A DNA stretch of 11,313 nt from assembly GCA_030019325.1 (NCBI GenBank), contig JASEFB010000067.1:1-11313 (forward strand), written 5' to 3'. This stretch comes from an archaeon (GTDB taxonomy: Archaea > Halobacteriota > Syntropharchaeia > Alkanophagales > Methanospirareceae). A program made the translations under genes and the position numbers. Below the pieces are notes generated by a model, which was given only the letters and a program-made list of their open reading frames with translations, was not told the DNA's origin and ran no database searches. Shown here one piece after another: positions 1 through 7,274 of this stretch (its first letter is position 1; the number at the start of each line of letters is the position of its first letter).

Positions 1-72
1 GCATGTAATTTCAATAAGTGGTAGTTGATATAGTTATTTCATGACGCCCCCTAAGTGATGTTGCCCTTTATC

Positions 73-80
73 CTTTATAA
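73..80 (+). promoter_or_regulatory. TATA-like box upstream of the 310-aa protein gene
   Basis: TTTATAAA lies about 33 bases before the ATG at 110. A start site 25 bases downstream would fall near 102, which would leave the Shine-Dalgarno GGAGGTGA (92-99) outside or at the very edge of the transcript. A weaker AT-rich stretch near 27-36 could drive a longer leader instead. The box matches the archaeal consensus, but its role is inferred from position only. Confidence 0.4.
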
Positions 81-109
81 AACAAAATTATGGAGGTGAA
101 GTATAGAAG

Positions 110-1042
110 ATGAAGGAAAAAGACGAATCCAAGCCACCAATGCTTCCTGAGGAAGCTGTCTCTCTCGCTTGGGCATTAACACTGTCCTATTCGAGATTTT
201 TAAGGGAAGGCGATAAGAATAAAAGTGAAGAACAGTCTGAAAGAACCAAACTTCCTCAAGAGATAGACGGTGAAAAAATTAGAACGTCTATGGAACAATT
301 CAAAAACTCTTATCAGGGCGGAGAGAGACAATTCCTTGAACAACTATACATATCAATATGGTATGCAGTTAGAGACCTAATTGCAGTAAGGAATGGAAGG
401 GACCTCAATTTTGACCAATGTGACAGGTTAAGGAAAGTTCAATTAGATGCCATCGAAGGATATACCACTTTTAGCTTGAAAGCGCAATCACTTATCCCCA
501 GACTGTTTGGAATAGGAGTATCAGGAATAACGTTCGGAGAGCTAACGTGGGGGCAAGGGATTACCAAGCTAACGTCCTCTCCAACCTTTCAATTCGGATT
601 AATCGTCGGTATTCCTGTACTTTTATACGTATGCTTAGAGGTAATTATGAGAGTACCTTTAGTTTGGTTGAAGCAAATAGAATTGATTAGAAATGATTAT
701 GACCGTGATGTATATTACGACCATTATTTATGGAAGTCTGCAGATGTATTGAGAGAGTTGGCATACAATGCTTTGAGATTGTGCGCAATATACTATCCAG
801 ACATTTATTATTATGAGATTGGTGAAAATCAGAACATGGGCAGTCTGAAGGACCCTCTGTGTGAGGCGGCTGAGAAAATTGTACCTAAACCTATAATTAA
901 GAGGTGCGATAAACTTGATAAGTGTTATCACTTAGATTTAAGGGTGCTAAAACGAAGGAGAATAACAACAAATAGGTGGTCAATGTGCAAAAGTGGTGTT
1001 TGGACTGAATGCTGCCCTTTTAAAGATAAAGAAGGCACATAA
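110..1042 (+). CDS. Hypothetical two-TM membrane protein, family not recognised
   Basis: I do not recognise this 310-aa protein. The ATG at 110 is supported by a strong Shine-Dalgarno, GGAGGTGA (92-99), ten bases upstream. The first 120 residues are charged and probably helical (polar stretch 30-60). Two hydrophobic segments follow, at about 129-148 and 160-188, which would form a membrane hairpin with both long arms on the same side. The C-terminal arm is rich in Tyr (YYDHY, IYYPDIYYYE) and has six cysteines in its last 60 residues (251, 266, 272, 293, 301, 302), possibly a metal site or disulfides. The FrhB-type gene begins 47 bases after the stop, so the two may be co-transcribed. Real coding sequence is likely from the length, the start signal and the coherent membrane topology; the function is unknown. 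Confidence 0.8.
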   Translation: MKEKDESKPPMLPEEAVSLAWALTLSYSRFLREGDKNKSEEQSERTKLPQEIDGEKIRTSMEQFKNSYQGGERQFLEQLYISIWYAVRDLIAVRNGRDLNFDQCDRLRKVQLDAIEGYTTFSLKAQSLIPRLFGIGVSGITFGELTWGQGITKLTSSPTFQFGLIVGIPVLLYVCLEVIMRVPLVWLKQIELIRNDYDRDVYYDHYLWKSADVLRELAYNALRLCAIYYPDIYYYEIGENQNMGSLKDPLCEAAEKIVPKPIIKRCDKLDKCYHLDLRVLKRRRITTNRWSMCKSGVWTECCPFKDKEGT

Positions 1043-1089
1043 AGGAATTATTAATGAAAATACATTGAGAGATAAAAGTAGGAGCGAAG

Positions 1090-2202
1090 GTGAAGATGGG
1101 AACCGAAACGGAAGAGCGGAAATTTGTACGATTACCCACTTTTTTAGAACGAGGTTTTTTGGATTTGAGGAATGCGGTGATAGCGCAACGAATCTGCTGC
1201 CTCTGCGGTACCTGTGCGGCATTTTGCTATAAAATTGATATACTTGAAGGCGAGGGAGGTAAAATAGAGCCGAAGTTTATTGAGGAGTATGATACGGTCT
1301 GCGGGCAGTGCTACGCATACTGCCCAAGGACTTTCCTGCCACAGTCTGAAATAGAGAGGAGGATATTTGGCGACGAAGGGAAAGGGGCGGAAAGGGATAT
1401 TCTTGGTGTCTATCGAAGTTTTTATGCGGTTCGGTCAAAGAAGGAGGATATACTCAAAAGGGCACAAGATGGCGGCGCGGTTACTTCTCTGCTCGCCTAT
1501 GCACTTGACGAAGGGCTAATCGATTGCGCCGTGATTACAACTTCGGATGCCGAATGGAAACCATTAACGAAGGTTGCAAGGACTTATGAGGAGTTAAAGG
1601 AAGGTGCGGGCACAAAATATACTCTTTATCCAGGCGTGATAGGTGTTAGAGATGCGATAAAGGGTGGATGCGAAGCCATAGGGTTTGTCGGGCTGCCCTG
1701 TCAAATACAAGGATTAAGAAAGGTGCAAACGGCTGAGCAGCCGTATGATGTGGGCATAACGAAAGTAAAGTTGTTGATAGGCTTGTTCTGCATGGATAAT
1801 TTCACGGAGGCTTTGCTGGATTTCGTAGTTAAGCAGTGTGCCGGAGGCTCCTTAGAAGGGGTGAGCAAGTTCGAGATAAGGGATAAGGATTTGTTAGTAT
1901 ACGAAAAAGACAAGGAGGAGAAGCATCGGATCCCGTTAGATGAGGTAAAGAGCTATGTCGGCGCGGGCTGTTTAGTTTGCATGGATTACACCGCCGAGCT
2001 CGCGGACATCTCTATAGGCTCAGTAGGCTCAGAGGAGGGCTGGTCAACGGTATTTGCTCGCACGGAGATAGGAGAAGAGGTCGTTAGAGGTGCATTGGAG
2101 AAAGGGTACATTGAAGTCATGAAAATAGAGAGAGCCGGATTAGAATCGATACGGAGATTGGCGAAAAAAAAGAAAGAAAGTGGCATGCAGCGGAGCACGT
2201 AA
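1090..2202 (+). CDS. FrhB/FpoF/FdhB-family F420-dependent oxidoreductase (iron-sulfur flavoprotein)
   Basis: This 370-aa protein belongs to the coenzyme F420 hydrogenase/dehydrogenase beta-subunit family, which moves electrons between F420H2 and a partner through FAD and Fe-S clusters. Near the N-terminus are two ferredoxin-like motifs: C36-x2-C39-x2-C42-x3-C46, and C71-x2-C74-x3-C78-P. Family motifs follow: DGGAVTSLL (127-135), GAGTKYT (172-178), FVGLPCQIQGLRK (199-211), and GAGCLVCMDYTAELADIS (291-308) with cysteines 294 and 297. It is longer than a minimal FrhB because of the ferredoxin part. The start is GTG 1090 or ATG 1096, two codons apart: AGGAG (1080-1084) suits either and GAAGGTGA (1086-1093) sits just before the ATG. 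No hydrogenase or formate dehydrogenase catalytic subunit lies beside it, so its partner and substrate are unknown. The family call is firm; the physiological role is inference. Confidence 0.92.
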   Translation: MKMGTETEERKFVRLPTFLERGFLDLRNAVIAQRICCLCGTCAAFCYKIDILEGEGGKIEPKFIEEYDTVCGQCYAYCPRTFLPQSEIERRIFGDEGKGAERDILGVYRSFYAVRSKKEDILKRAQDGGAVTSLLAYALDEGLIDCAVITTSDAEWKPLTKVARTYEELKEGAGTKYTLYPGVIGVRDAIKGGCEAIGFVGLPCQIQGLRKVQTAEQPYDVGITKVKLLIGLFCMDNFTEALLDFVVKQCAGGSLEGVSKFEIRDKDLLVYEKDKEEKHRIPLDEVKSYVGAGCLVCMDYTAELADISIGSVGSEEGWSTVFARTEIGEEVVRGALEKGYIEVMKIERAGLESIRRLAKKKKESGMQRST

Positions 2203-2300
2203 TTATTTTTAGTACTACACCTCAACCTCATCAATCTGATATTCGATGATATTTCAGACGGTATGCCGTTTAACTTCCAGCATTAACAAATTTACACGTT

Positions 2301-3362
2301 TTATCGTCGGATAATCGGTATAATATCACCGACCCTTCCTCTATCCATGCCTGCTCCTCTTGACTTTATAACTTCTTCACGCTCTTCGTACACCCCGCCG
2401 AATACCCATTTTGGTTCCACGCCAGTCATTATTGCGGTTACCCGTGCCTTTCCAGTGTAATCCTCATTTATCCTTGCTCCCCATATCACATTCGCGCTCG
2501 AGTCCAACTCGTGGGTAAGCAACTCTACGATATCATGTGTCTCCTGCATCGTGAGGTCAGAGCCTCCCGTCACATGTATGAGCGCACCTTTCGCTCCCCT
2601 ATAATTCGCATCCAGCAGTGGATGAGAGAGTGCGTCTTCAACAACCGCTTCGGGCTTGTTTTCCGATTTCGAGGTCTTGCCTACGAGCATAACGGCAACA
2701 CCACCTTCCCCCATTATTGCCTTGAGGTCGGCGAAGTCGAGATTTACTAAGGAGGGTTTTGTTATCGTCTCTGCGATACCCTGTATCGTCTCCGCAATCA
2801 ACATATCCATCGTCTTGAAAGCGTCATTCACCGGAAGATTGCCCGCATATTTTATCAACTTGTCGTTCTCCAATACTATAACGGTATCAGTAGCATCTCT
2901 CAATCTTTCTATCCCTTCAGCGGCTTTTTTTCTTCTTATCCGCTCCGCTTCAAAGGGAAACGAGACCATTGCGACTACAATTGCACCCGTTTCTTTCGCT
3001 GATTCAGCAACAACAGGCGAGGCCCCCGTGCCCGTACCACCACCCATTCCGGCTGTGATGAACACGAAGTTTTTTCCTTTCAATAACCCCCGAAGCTCTT
3101 CCTTATCCAATTCCGCCGCTTTCCTCCCTACATCTGGAGAGCCCCCAGCACCTAATCCTCTGGTAAGTGCTCTTCCTATCAATAACTTCTTGCCACATTT
3201 TATCGAATCCAAGTGCAGCTTGTCCGTGTTCACGGCTATCCTATCCACGCCCTCTAACCCTCCTAAGCTCTCCAATCTATTCATGGAATTGCTACCTGCT
3301 CCACCGACACCCACTATTGCAAGCTGCGGCACTCCAAACCAATCATCATCTGTTTCTATCAT
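2301..3362 (-). CDS. ftsZ: Cell division GTPase FtsZ (canonical archaeal type)
   Basis: This 353-aa tubulin-superfamily GTPase polymerises into the division ring on the cytoplasmic face of the membrane. All the GTPase features are present: VGVGGAGSN (17-25), NTDKLHLD (45-52), the T3-type loop LTRGLGAGG (66-74), the tubulin signature GGGTGTG (107-113), and the T7 catalytic loop NLDFAD (207-212) with N207, D209 and D212. The length is normal for FtsZ, with a short basic tail ending GDIIPIIRR. The LTRGLGAGG loop and NTDKLHLD resemble the standard archaeal FtsZ type rather than the two paralogues next door. ATG 3362 is the only in-frame ATG before the nucleotide-binding site; a GGGGTGAT stretch lies almost directly against it, unusually close for a Shine-Dalgarno. 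It is divergent from the paralogue operon and shares a 156-183 base promoter region with it. Confidence 0.96.
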   Translation of the reverse strand: MIETDDDWFGVPQLAIVGVGGAGSNSMNRLESLGGLEGVDRIAVNTDKLHLDSIKCGKKLLIGRALTRGLGAGGSPDVGRKAAELDKEELRGLLKGKNFVFITAGMGGGTGTGASPVVAESAKETGAIVVAMVSFPFEAERIRRKKAAEGIERLRDATDTVIVLENDKLIKYAGNLPVNDAFKTMDMLIAETIQGIAETITKPSLVNLDFADLKAIMGEGGVAVMLVGKTSKSENKPEAVVEDALSHPLLDANYRGAKGALIHVTGGSDLTMQETHDIVELLTHELDSSANVIWGARINEDYTGKARVTAIMTGVEPKWVFGGVYEEREEVIKSRGAGMDRGRVGDIIPIIRR

Positions 3363-3436
3363 ATCACCCCTTTTTCCCCCTTCTCTCTTTTCACATTGAG
3401 CCTATTATCAGTAATCATCTCCTAAAGAAGAAGGGG

Positions 3437-3445
3437 TTATATAAA
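3437..3445 (-). promoter_or_regulatory. TATA box of minus-strand ftsZ
   Basis: On the minus strand this reads TTTATATAA, a good archaeal TATA box. A start site 25 bases downstream would lie near 3415 and give a leader of about 50 bases before the ATG at 3362. The sequence is nearly palindromic, so it might also fire rightward. Placement is inferred from spacing. Confidence 0.55.
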
Positions 3446-3472
3446 AATAGTGATTCATATTCCCTCTTAATC

Positions 3473-3480
3473 TTTATATA
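3473..3480 (+). promoter_or_regulatory. TATA box of the FtsZ-paralogue operon
   Basis: TTTATATA, preceded by a T/C-rich stretch, lies where a start site near 3503 would be expected. That leaves a leader of about 40 bases containing the GGAGG Shine-Dalgarno (3533-3537) for the ATG at 3546. This spacing also argues against the upstream ATG at 3519 as the real start. Confidence 0.6.
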
Positions 3481-3488
3481 CTCTCCCG

Positions 3489-3518
3489 CATATGATGCAT
3501 ATGGTGTTATAGACACCA
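3489..3518. promoter_or_regulatory. Operator-like repeats at the start site of the FtsZ-paralogue operon
   Basis: Two copies of the palindrome CATATG (3489-3494 and 3498-3503) are followed by a hairpin with arms TGGTGT (3502-3507) and ACACCA (3513-3518) around TATAG. The cluster covers the predicted start site between the TATA box and the Shine-Dalgarno, where a repressor or an RNA structure could control the operon. This is suggestive only; no known regulator motif is recognised. Confidence 0.3.
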
Positions 3519-3545
3519 ATGGGTGGTTGGGTGGAGGAAAGGTGT

Positions 3546-4696
3546 ATGGTTGAGAAAGAAGAATTAGAAGAGATAATTAGAGGGGCAAAACCAGCGGTTG
3601 CGGTGATAGGTCTTGGTGGTGCAGGGAGCAATATCGTGACATGGATAAAAGAGAAAGGGATATCAGGGGCTAAGCTCATTGCGGCGAACACCGATGCGGC
3701 TCATTTGGGTATAAGTAAAGCGGACAGACTACTGTTAGTCGGTATGAAACTCTGTAGGGGGAGGGGATGTGGAGGCTATCCTGAAATCGGTGCAGAGGCA
3801 GCGAAGGAGAGCATGGATATGATAAAAGAGCAACTGCTTGGCTGTGACCTTGTCTTCATAGTAGCAGGGTTAGGAGGCGGGACAGGGACAGGGGCGGCGC
3901 CAGTGATTGCTAACCTTACGAGAGATGCTGGTATACTGACACTAGGGTGTGTGACTATACCATTTAGCATCGAGATGGCGAGGAGGGAGAAAGCGAAGGA
4001 AGGCATAGAGAAGCTCCGTGAGAACTGTGATACGCTCGTTCTCATAGACAACAACCGACTCAGGCAGGTGGCAGGCGACTTACCCTTAAAGCCCGCACTT
4101 GGTGTGGCAAACGAGCTCGTCGGCTCTTTTGTCAAGAATATAACAGAGGCGATAGCCGTACCAGGCCTGATGAACATAGATTACGCAGACCTGCGAGCAG
4201 TCACGGAGCGTGGCGGTGTATCATCCATAGGATTGGAGAGGGTGATGGTGAAGATAGGGTAGCAACGGCAGTATCCCAGGCACTGGGACAGCCACTTTTA
4301 GACATCGCTGATCTCTCCGCCACTAGGGGTGTACTCATCCACATAGCTGGGGGTGAGGACATGACACTCGAAGAGGTGGCGAAGGTCGGTGAGATGGTCG
4401 CAAGTAAAGTTCCACACACGACGAACATTGCATGGGGCGCGAGGGTAGATGAAACAATCACATGAAGAGTCCGCGTTATGGCTGTGCTAACAGGTGTGGA
4501 GAGCACGTTCCTCGCCGGAAAAAAGGTTGGGCCTGAAAAAGAGGAAGTACCAAGAGTGCCCAAAATCGAAACACCGAAAGCTGTGATTAAAGAGGAAAAG
4601 AAGCCAGAACCTGTTGCAGAACCAGTAAAGAAGCCAGAACCTGTTGCAGAAGCGGCTAAGGTGGAAGAAAAGAAGAAGAGACCACTCTGGAGGTAG
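3546..4696 (+). pseudogene. FtsZ paralogue interrupted by a frameshift and a stop
   Basis: Read from ATG 3546 (GGAGG at 3533-3537, eight bases upstream), this gene matches the intact paralogue at 5075 at about 85% over the first 230 residues (hand alignment). It keeps IGLGGAGSN, the variant loop CRGRGCGGYPE, GGGTGTG and the T7 loop NIDYAD. At 4229-4232 the intact copy has ATAGGGATT and this one has ATAGGATT: one missing G shifts the frame, which ends at TAG 4260-4262. Continuing in the +2 frame from 4232 restores the FtsZ C-terminal domain (PLLDIADLS, GVLIHVAGGEDMTLEEV, IAWGARVD) up to a TGA at 4463-4465, where the intact copy has GGT (Gly), and then resumes to TAG at 4694-4696. The tail carries KKPEPVAE twice (24-base units 4598-4621 and 4628-4651) and ends KKKRPLWR. 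Either a recent pseudogene or two sequencing errors; a truncated product of 238 residues remains possible. Confidence 0.8.
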
Positions 4697-4703
4697 AAGT
4701 GAG

Positions 4704-5057
4704 ATGAAGTGGGATAAACTGACAGTAACAATCCTGATTGTGCCAATCGTGTTATTCGCTGTTGCACTCTATGGTTTCTTAGGTGGAGCCTACGCTTATA
4801 ACACGTGGAGAGATATATCCCCCATTTATAGTTACACTCAGGTCGTAGGTATAGCATCGTTTCTGGGGTTCGCTGCCTTCTGGACAGCAATAGTCTACTT
4901 GATAGCGCTACTTCGTGACAACGAGGAACTGCTCAGGAAGAACGCAGATTTGCTTCAGGCGAACTTGGAAAAGTATACTGAGATCGGTTCAAAGCACCTC
5001 AAGGAAGCACGTGACCTAATCGCGCAGGTATTAGGTATCTTAAAGAGATATGAGTAA
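4704..5057 (+). CDS. Small two-TM protein with C-terminal coiled coil, between FtsZ paralogues
   Basis: This is a 117-aa protein of no recognised family. The ATG at 4704 is chosen because GGAGGT (4689-4694), which overlaps the end of the FtsZ paralogue, sits nine bases upstream; an open frame from 4644 would only add shadow residues. The N-terminus is MKWDK, then hydrophobic helices span about residues 7-31 and 44-70. The segment from 71 to 115 is charged and has heptad-like Leu spacing (NEELLRKNADLLQANLEK), so it is probably a cytoplasmic coiled coil. Its stop codon TAA overlaps the AAGGAGG Shine-Dalgarno of the next FtsZ paralogue, so all three genes are tightly coupled. The position and architecture suggest a membrane anchor or regulator of the FtsZ-like filament; that is inference, with no sequence match to SepF, ZipA or other known anchors that I can see. 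Confidence 0.82.
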   Translation: MKWDKLTVTILIVPIVLFAVALYGFLGGAYAYNTWRDISPIYSYTQVVGIASFLGFAAFWTAIVYLIALLRDNEELLRKNADLLQANLEKYTEIGSKHLKEARDLIAQVLGILKRYE

Positions 5058-5074
5058 GGAGGCGTAGATAGAGC

Positions 5075-6178
5075 ATGATTCCAAAAGAAGATCTGGAAGC
5101 AATAATTAAAGCGGCGAAACCAGGGGTTGCGGTGATCGGTCTTGGTGGTGCGGGGAGCAACATCGTGACATGGATAAAAGAGAAGGGGATTTCAGGGGCT
5201 AAGCTCATTGCGGCGAACACCGATGCCGCTCATTTGGGGATAAGTAAAGCGGACAAACTGCTGCTCCTGGGTATGAAACTCTGTAAGGGGCGGGGATGTG
5301 GAGGCTATCCTGAAATCGGTGCTGAGTCAGTGAAGGAGAGCATGGATATGATAAAAGAGCAACTGCTTGGCTCTGACCTCATATTCATAGTGGCGGGGTT
5401 CGGAGGCGGAACAGGGACAGGGTCTGCGCCAGTGATTGCTAAACTCACGAGGGATGCTGGTGCACTAACAATAGGGTGCGTCACTGTACCATTTACCATC
5501 GAGATGGCGAGGAGGGAGAAGGCGAGAGAGGGCGTCGAAAGGCTTCGTGAGAACTGTGATACTGTCGTTCTCATTGACAACGACAGACTGAGGCAGGTGG
5601 CAGGCGACTTGCCGTTAAAACCCGCACTTGGTGTAGCGAACGAACTCATTGGCTCTTTTGTCAGGAACATAACAGAAACAATAACCCTACCAAGCCTGAT
5701 GAACATAGATTACGCAGACCTGAGAACCATTACGGAACGTGGCGGTATATCATCAATAGGGATTGGTGAGGGTGAGGGCGAGCACAGGGTATCCAAGGCG
5801 GTATCCCAAGCATTGGCGACACCACTCCTCGATATAACCGATATCTCCACCTCTAAAGGTGTGCTCATTCACGTAGCTGGTGGAGAGGACATGACACTCG
5901 AAGAGGTGGCAAAGGTTGGCGAGATGGTCGCAGAGAAAGTTCCCCACACGACGAAAATCGCATGGGGCGCGAGAGTGGACCCAGCTCTCCAGGGTAGAGT
6001 CCGTGTCATGGCAGTACTTACAGGCGTGGAAAGCACATTCATCGGTGGAAAGAAACCGATGCCCGAAGAGATTAAAAGGGTGGTTAAACCATTAGCCCGG
6101 GCTATGGAGGAAGTATCAAAAGCGAGTGAGGCAGTTGGTAAAGCACTTGTGCTCAGCAAGGAAGAGCAAAAGAAATAA
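5075..6178 (+). CDS. ftsZ: FtsZ-family GTPase, divergent intact paralogue
   Basis: This 367-aa tubulin/FtsZ-family GTPase is presumably a cytoplasmic filament former. Visible motifs are VIGLGGAGSN (20-29), AANTDAAHLG (46-55), GGGTGTG (110-116), CDTVVLIDNDRL (161-172) and the T7 loop NIDYAD (210-215) with N210, D212 and D215, so GTP binding and hydrolysis look intact. The loop that reads LTRGLGAGG in canonical FtsZ is LCKGRGCGGYP here (69-79), with cysteines 70 and 75. The C-terminal domain is complete (GVLIHVAGGEDMTLEEV, IAWGARVD). The tail from about 325 is a lysine-rich, predicted helical segment ending SKEEQKK and lacks an obvious conserved FtsZ tail peptide. The start is supported by AAGGAGG (5056-5062), twelve bases upstream. 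It is a tandem duplicate of the broken gene at 3546 and separate in type from the minus-strand ftsZ. Its task (division, shape, vesicles) is unknown. Confidence 0.93.
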   Translation: MIPKEDLEAIIKAAKPGVAVIGLGGAGSNIVTWIKEKGISGAKLIAANTDAAHLGISKADKLLLLGMKLCKGRGCGGYPEIGAESVKESMDMIKEQLLGSDLIFIVAGFGGGTGTGSAPVIAKLTRDAGALTIGCVTVPFTIEMARREKAREGVERLRENCDTVVLIDNDRLRQVAGDLPLKPALGVANELIGSFVRNITETITLPSLMNIDYADLRTITERGGISSIGIGEGEGEHRVSKAVSQALATPLLDITDISTSKGVLIHVAGGEDMTLEEVAKVGEMVAEKVPHTTKIAWGARVDPALQGRVRVMAVLTGVESTFIGGKKPMPEEIKRVVKPLARAMEEVSKASEAVGKALVLSKEEQKK

Positions 6179-6190
6179 TGGGAGACCTTA

Positions 6191-6233
6191 AGGCGTCCAT
6201 GAGGAATTTTTTGGACGCCTCCTAATTTTTTAA
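6191..6233 (+). terminator. Hairpin and T-tract ending the FtsZ-paralogue operon
   Basis: Arms AGGCGTCCA (6191-6199) and TGGACGCCT (6212-6220) make a 9-bp perfect stem with a 12-base loop, followed by CCTAATTTTTTAATA. It starts twelve bases after the stop of the FtsZ paralogue. A stem followed by a T-tract fits transcription termination; in archaea the T-tract alone may suffice. The T-rich part is also the likely promoter zone of the next gene. Confidence 0.65.
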
Positions 6234-6254
6234 TACCCCATAAGGCGTGATTGA

Positions 6255-7274
6255 ATGGATTTTAAGACAAAGATACTCATTATTTGTGTGGATAGGGATA
6301 ATGATATAGGTGAGAAAGCCGGCTTAAATACACCAATCATCGGCAGAGAGGCGAATTTATTAGCAGTAACGAAGTTGGCTCTTGCAGATCCTGAGAATTC
6401 TGATATCAATGCGATATTCGAAGCAATTAAAATTTATGATGGGTTGACAACTGAAGAGGGTACTGATGTTGGAGTTGTATTGATCGCAGGCGATAAGAAC
6501 GTTGGAATCGAGTCGGATACCAAAATAGGTCAAGAACTGGATGAAGTTTTGTCCAAATTAGGTGCAGATTCAGCAATTATCGTGAGTGATGGCACGGGTG
6601 ACGAAAGGATTATTCCCATTATCCAGTCGAGGGTGAAGATAGATTCTGTGCGTAGAGTAATTGTGAAGCAGATTGGGCCATTAGGAAGCTCTTTTTATGG
6701 GGTTGCCCGATTGATCGAGGATCAGAAGTTCTCTCGCACATTCTTGCCACCCATAGGTCTTATTTTGTTCCTGTTAGCCATTTCTTCACTGTTTGGCTTG
6801 TCGGAAAAGGCATTGGGGTTAATCTTGGGATTTATAGGCATTTACATACTGCTTAAAGGGTTAGGGCGTGAGAATATTATGTCTGACTTTGTTAACACCA
6901 TGAAGCAATCCAGTTACAGGGGCACGATTTCTTCTGTTATTTATATCAGTGCGATTATGCTAATCTTAACTGGCACATTTCAGGGTGTAGCTGGAAGCTG
7001 GGGTTATTACGCAAAGATGCCTGAGGTAGGTGGCTACATATTATTGGTTACGTGGTATATTAAACAGGCGATATGGTGGTATGTGGGAGCGGCGTTCATA
7101 CTCCTGATTGGGAAGATGATGGACATATCCCTAAAAGGAGAGAGCATCTCCAGACTTTGGACTGTATTATTTCCTATAATTGCCTCCGCTCTTATCCTAT
7201 GGGGAGGAAGCAAATGCATAATAACGGGGCTTCGCCCCGTTGACCCCGAAAACCCTGTAAGGGTTTATTGTTAA
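6255..7274 (+). CDS. DUF373 family archaeal membrane protein
   Basis: This 339-aa protein of the archaeal DUF373 family has no established function. The soluble N-terminal domain (about 1-155) carries the family's signature stretches: CVDRDNDIG (11-19), PIIGREAN (27-34), ALADPENSDINAIFEAIKIYD (42-62), AGDKNVGIESD (78-88), SDGTGDE (111-117) and PIIQSRV (121-127), possibly a nucleotide- or metal-binding fold. Hydrophobic segments follow at about 162-180, 184-203, 222-242, 258-290 (perhaps two) and 302-320. The ATG at 6255 has only a weak GGCGTGA upstream. The last residues, 324-337 (TGLRPVDPENPVRV), are encoded by a copy of the double-hairpin repeat, so the natural C-terminus was probably replaced or extended by that element. 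It follows the operon terminator, so it is probably a separate transcript. Confidence 0.9.
   Translation: MDFKTKILIICVDRDNDIGEKAGLNTPIIGREANLLAVTKLALADPENSDINAIFEAIKIYDGLTTEEGTDVGVVLIAGDKNVGIESDTKIGQELDEVLSKLGADSAIIVSDGTGDERIIPIIQSRVKIDSVRRVIVKQIGPLGSSFYGVARLIEDQKFSRTFLPPIGLILFLLAISSLFGLSEKALGLILGFIGIYILLKGLGRENIMSDFVNTMKQSSYRGTISSVIYISAIMLILTGTFQGVAGSWGYYAKMPEVGGYILLVTWYIKQAIWWYVGAAFILLIGKMMDISLKGESISRLWTVLFPIIASALILWGGSKCIITGLRPVDPENPVRVYC
7224..7266 (+). repeat. Double-hairpin palindromic element, copy A (end of DUF373 gene)
   Basis: Stem 1 has arms ACGGGGC (7224-7230) and GCCCCGT (7234-7240) around TTC, extended by an A-T pair (7223/7241). The linker is GACCCCGA. Stem 2 has arms AAACCCT (7250-7256) and AGGGTTT (7260-7266) around GTA. 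It has the same architecture as copies B and C, but three stem pairs are changed and each change is compensated on the opposite arm, which supports selection on, or recent origin from, a folded structure. It encodes the last residues of the DUF373 protein and stops eight bases before its end. Confidence 0.85.

Noticed and set aside
90..113. Seven-codon frame (ATG GAG GTG ... TGA) overlapping the start of the 310-aa gene
   Set aside because: Its ATG is part of the Shine-Dalgarno region of the real gene; it is most likely a chance frame.
2656..3399. Long plus-strand open frame (247 codons) opposite ftsZ
   Set aside because: It is the antisense shadow of ftsZ; the sequence is Ser/Pro-rich without motifs, while the minus frame has every FtsZ motif.
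3519..3545. Upstream ATG of the broken FtsZ paralogue (MGGWVEERC)
   Set aside because: The ATG at 3546 aligns with the start of the intact paralogue and has GGAGG eight bases upstream.
4201..4890. Long minus-strand frame (229 codons) over the broken FtsZ paralogue
   Set aside because: It is open opposite the frameshifted gene, with low-complexity Ser/Thr/Phe content derived from the paralogue's Lys/Glu/Pro repeat; no start signal.
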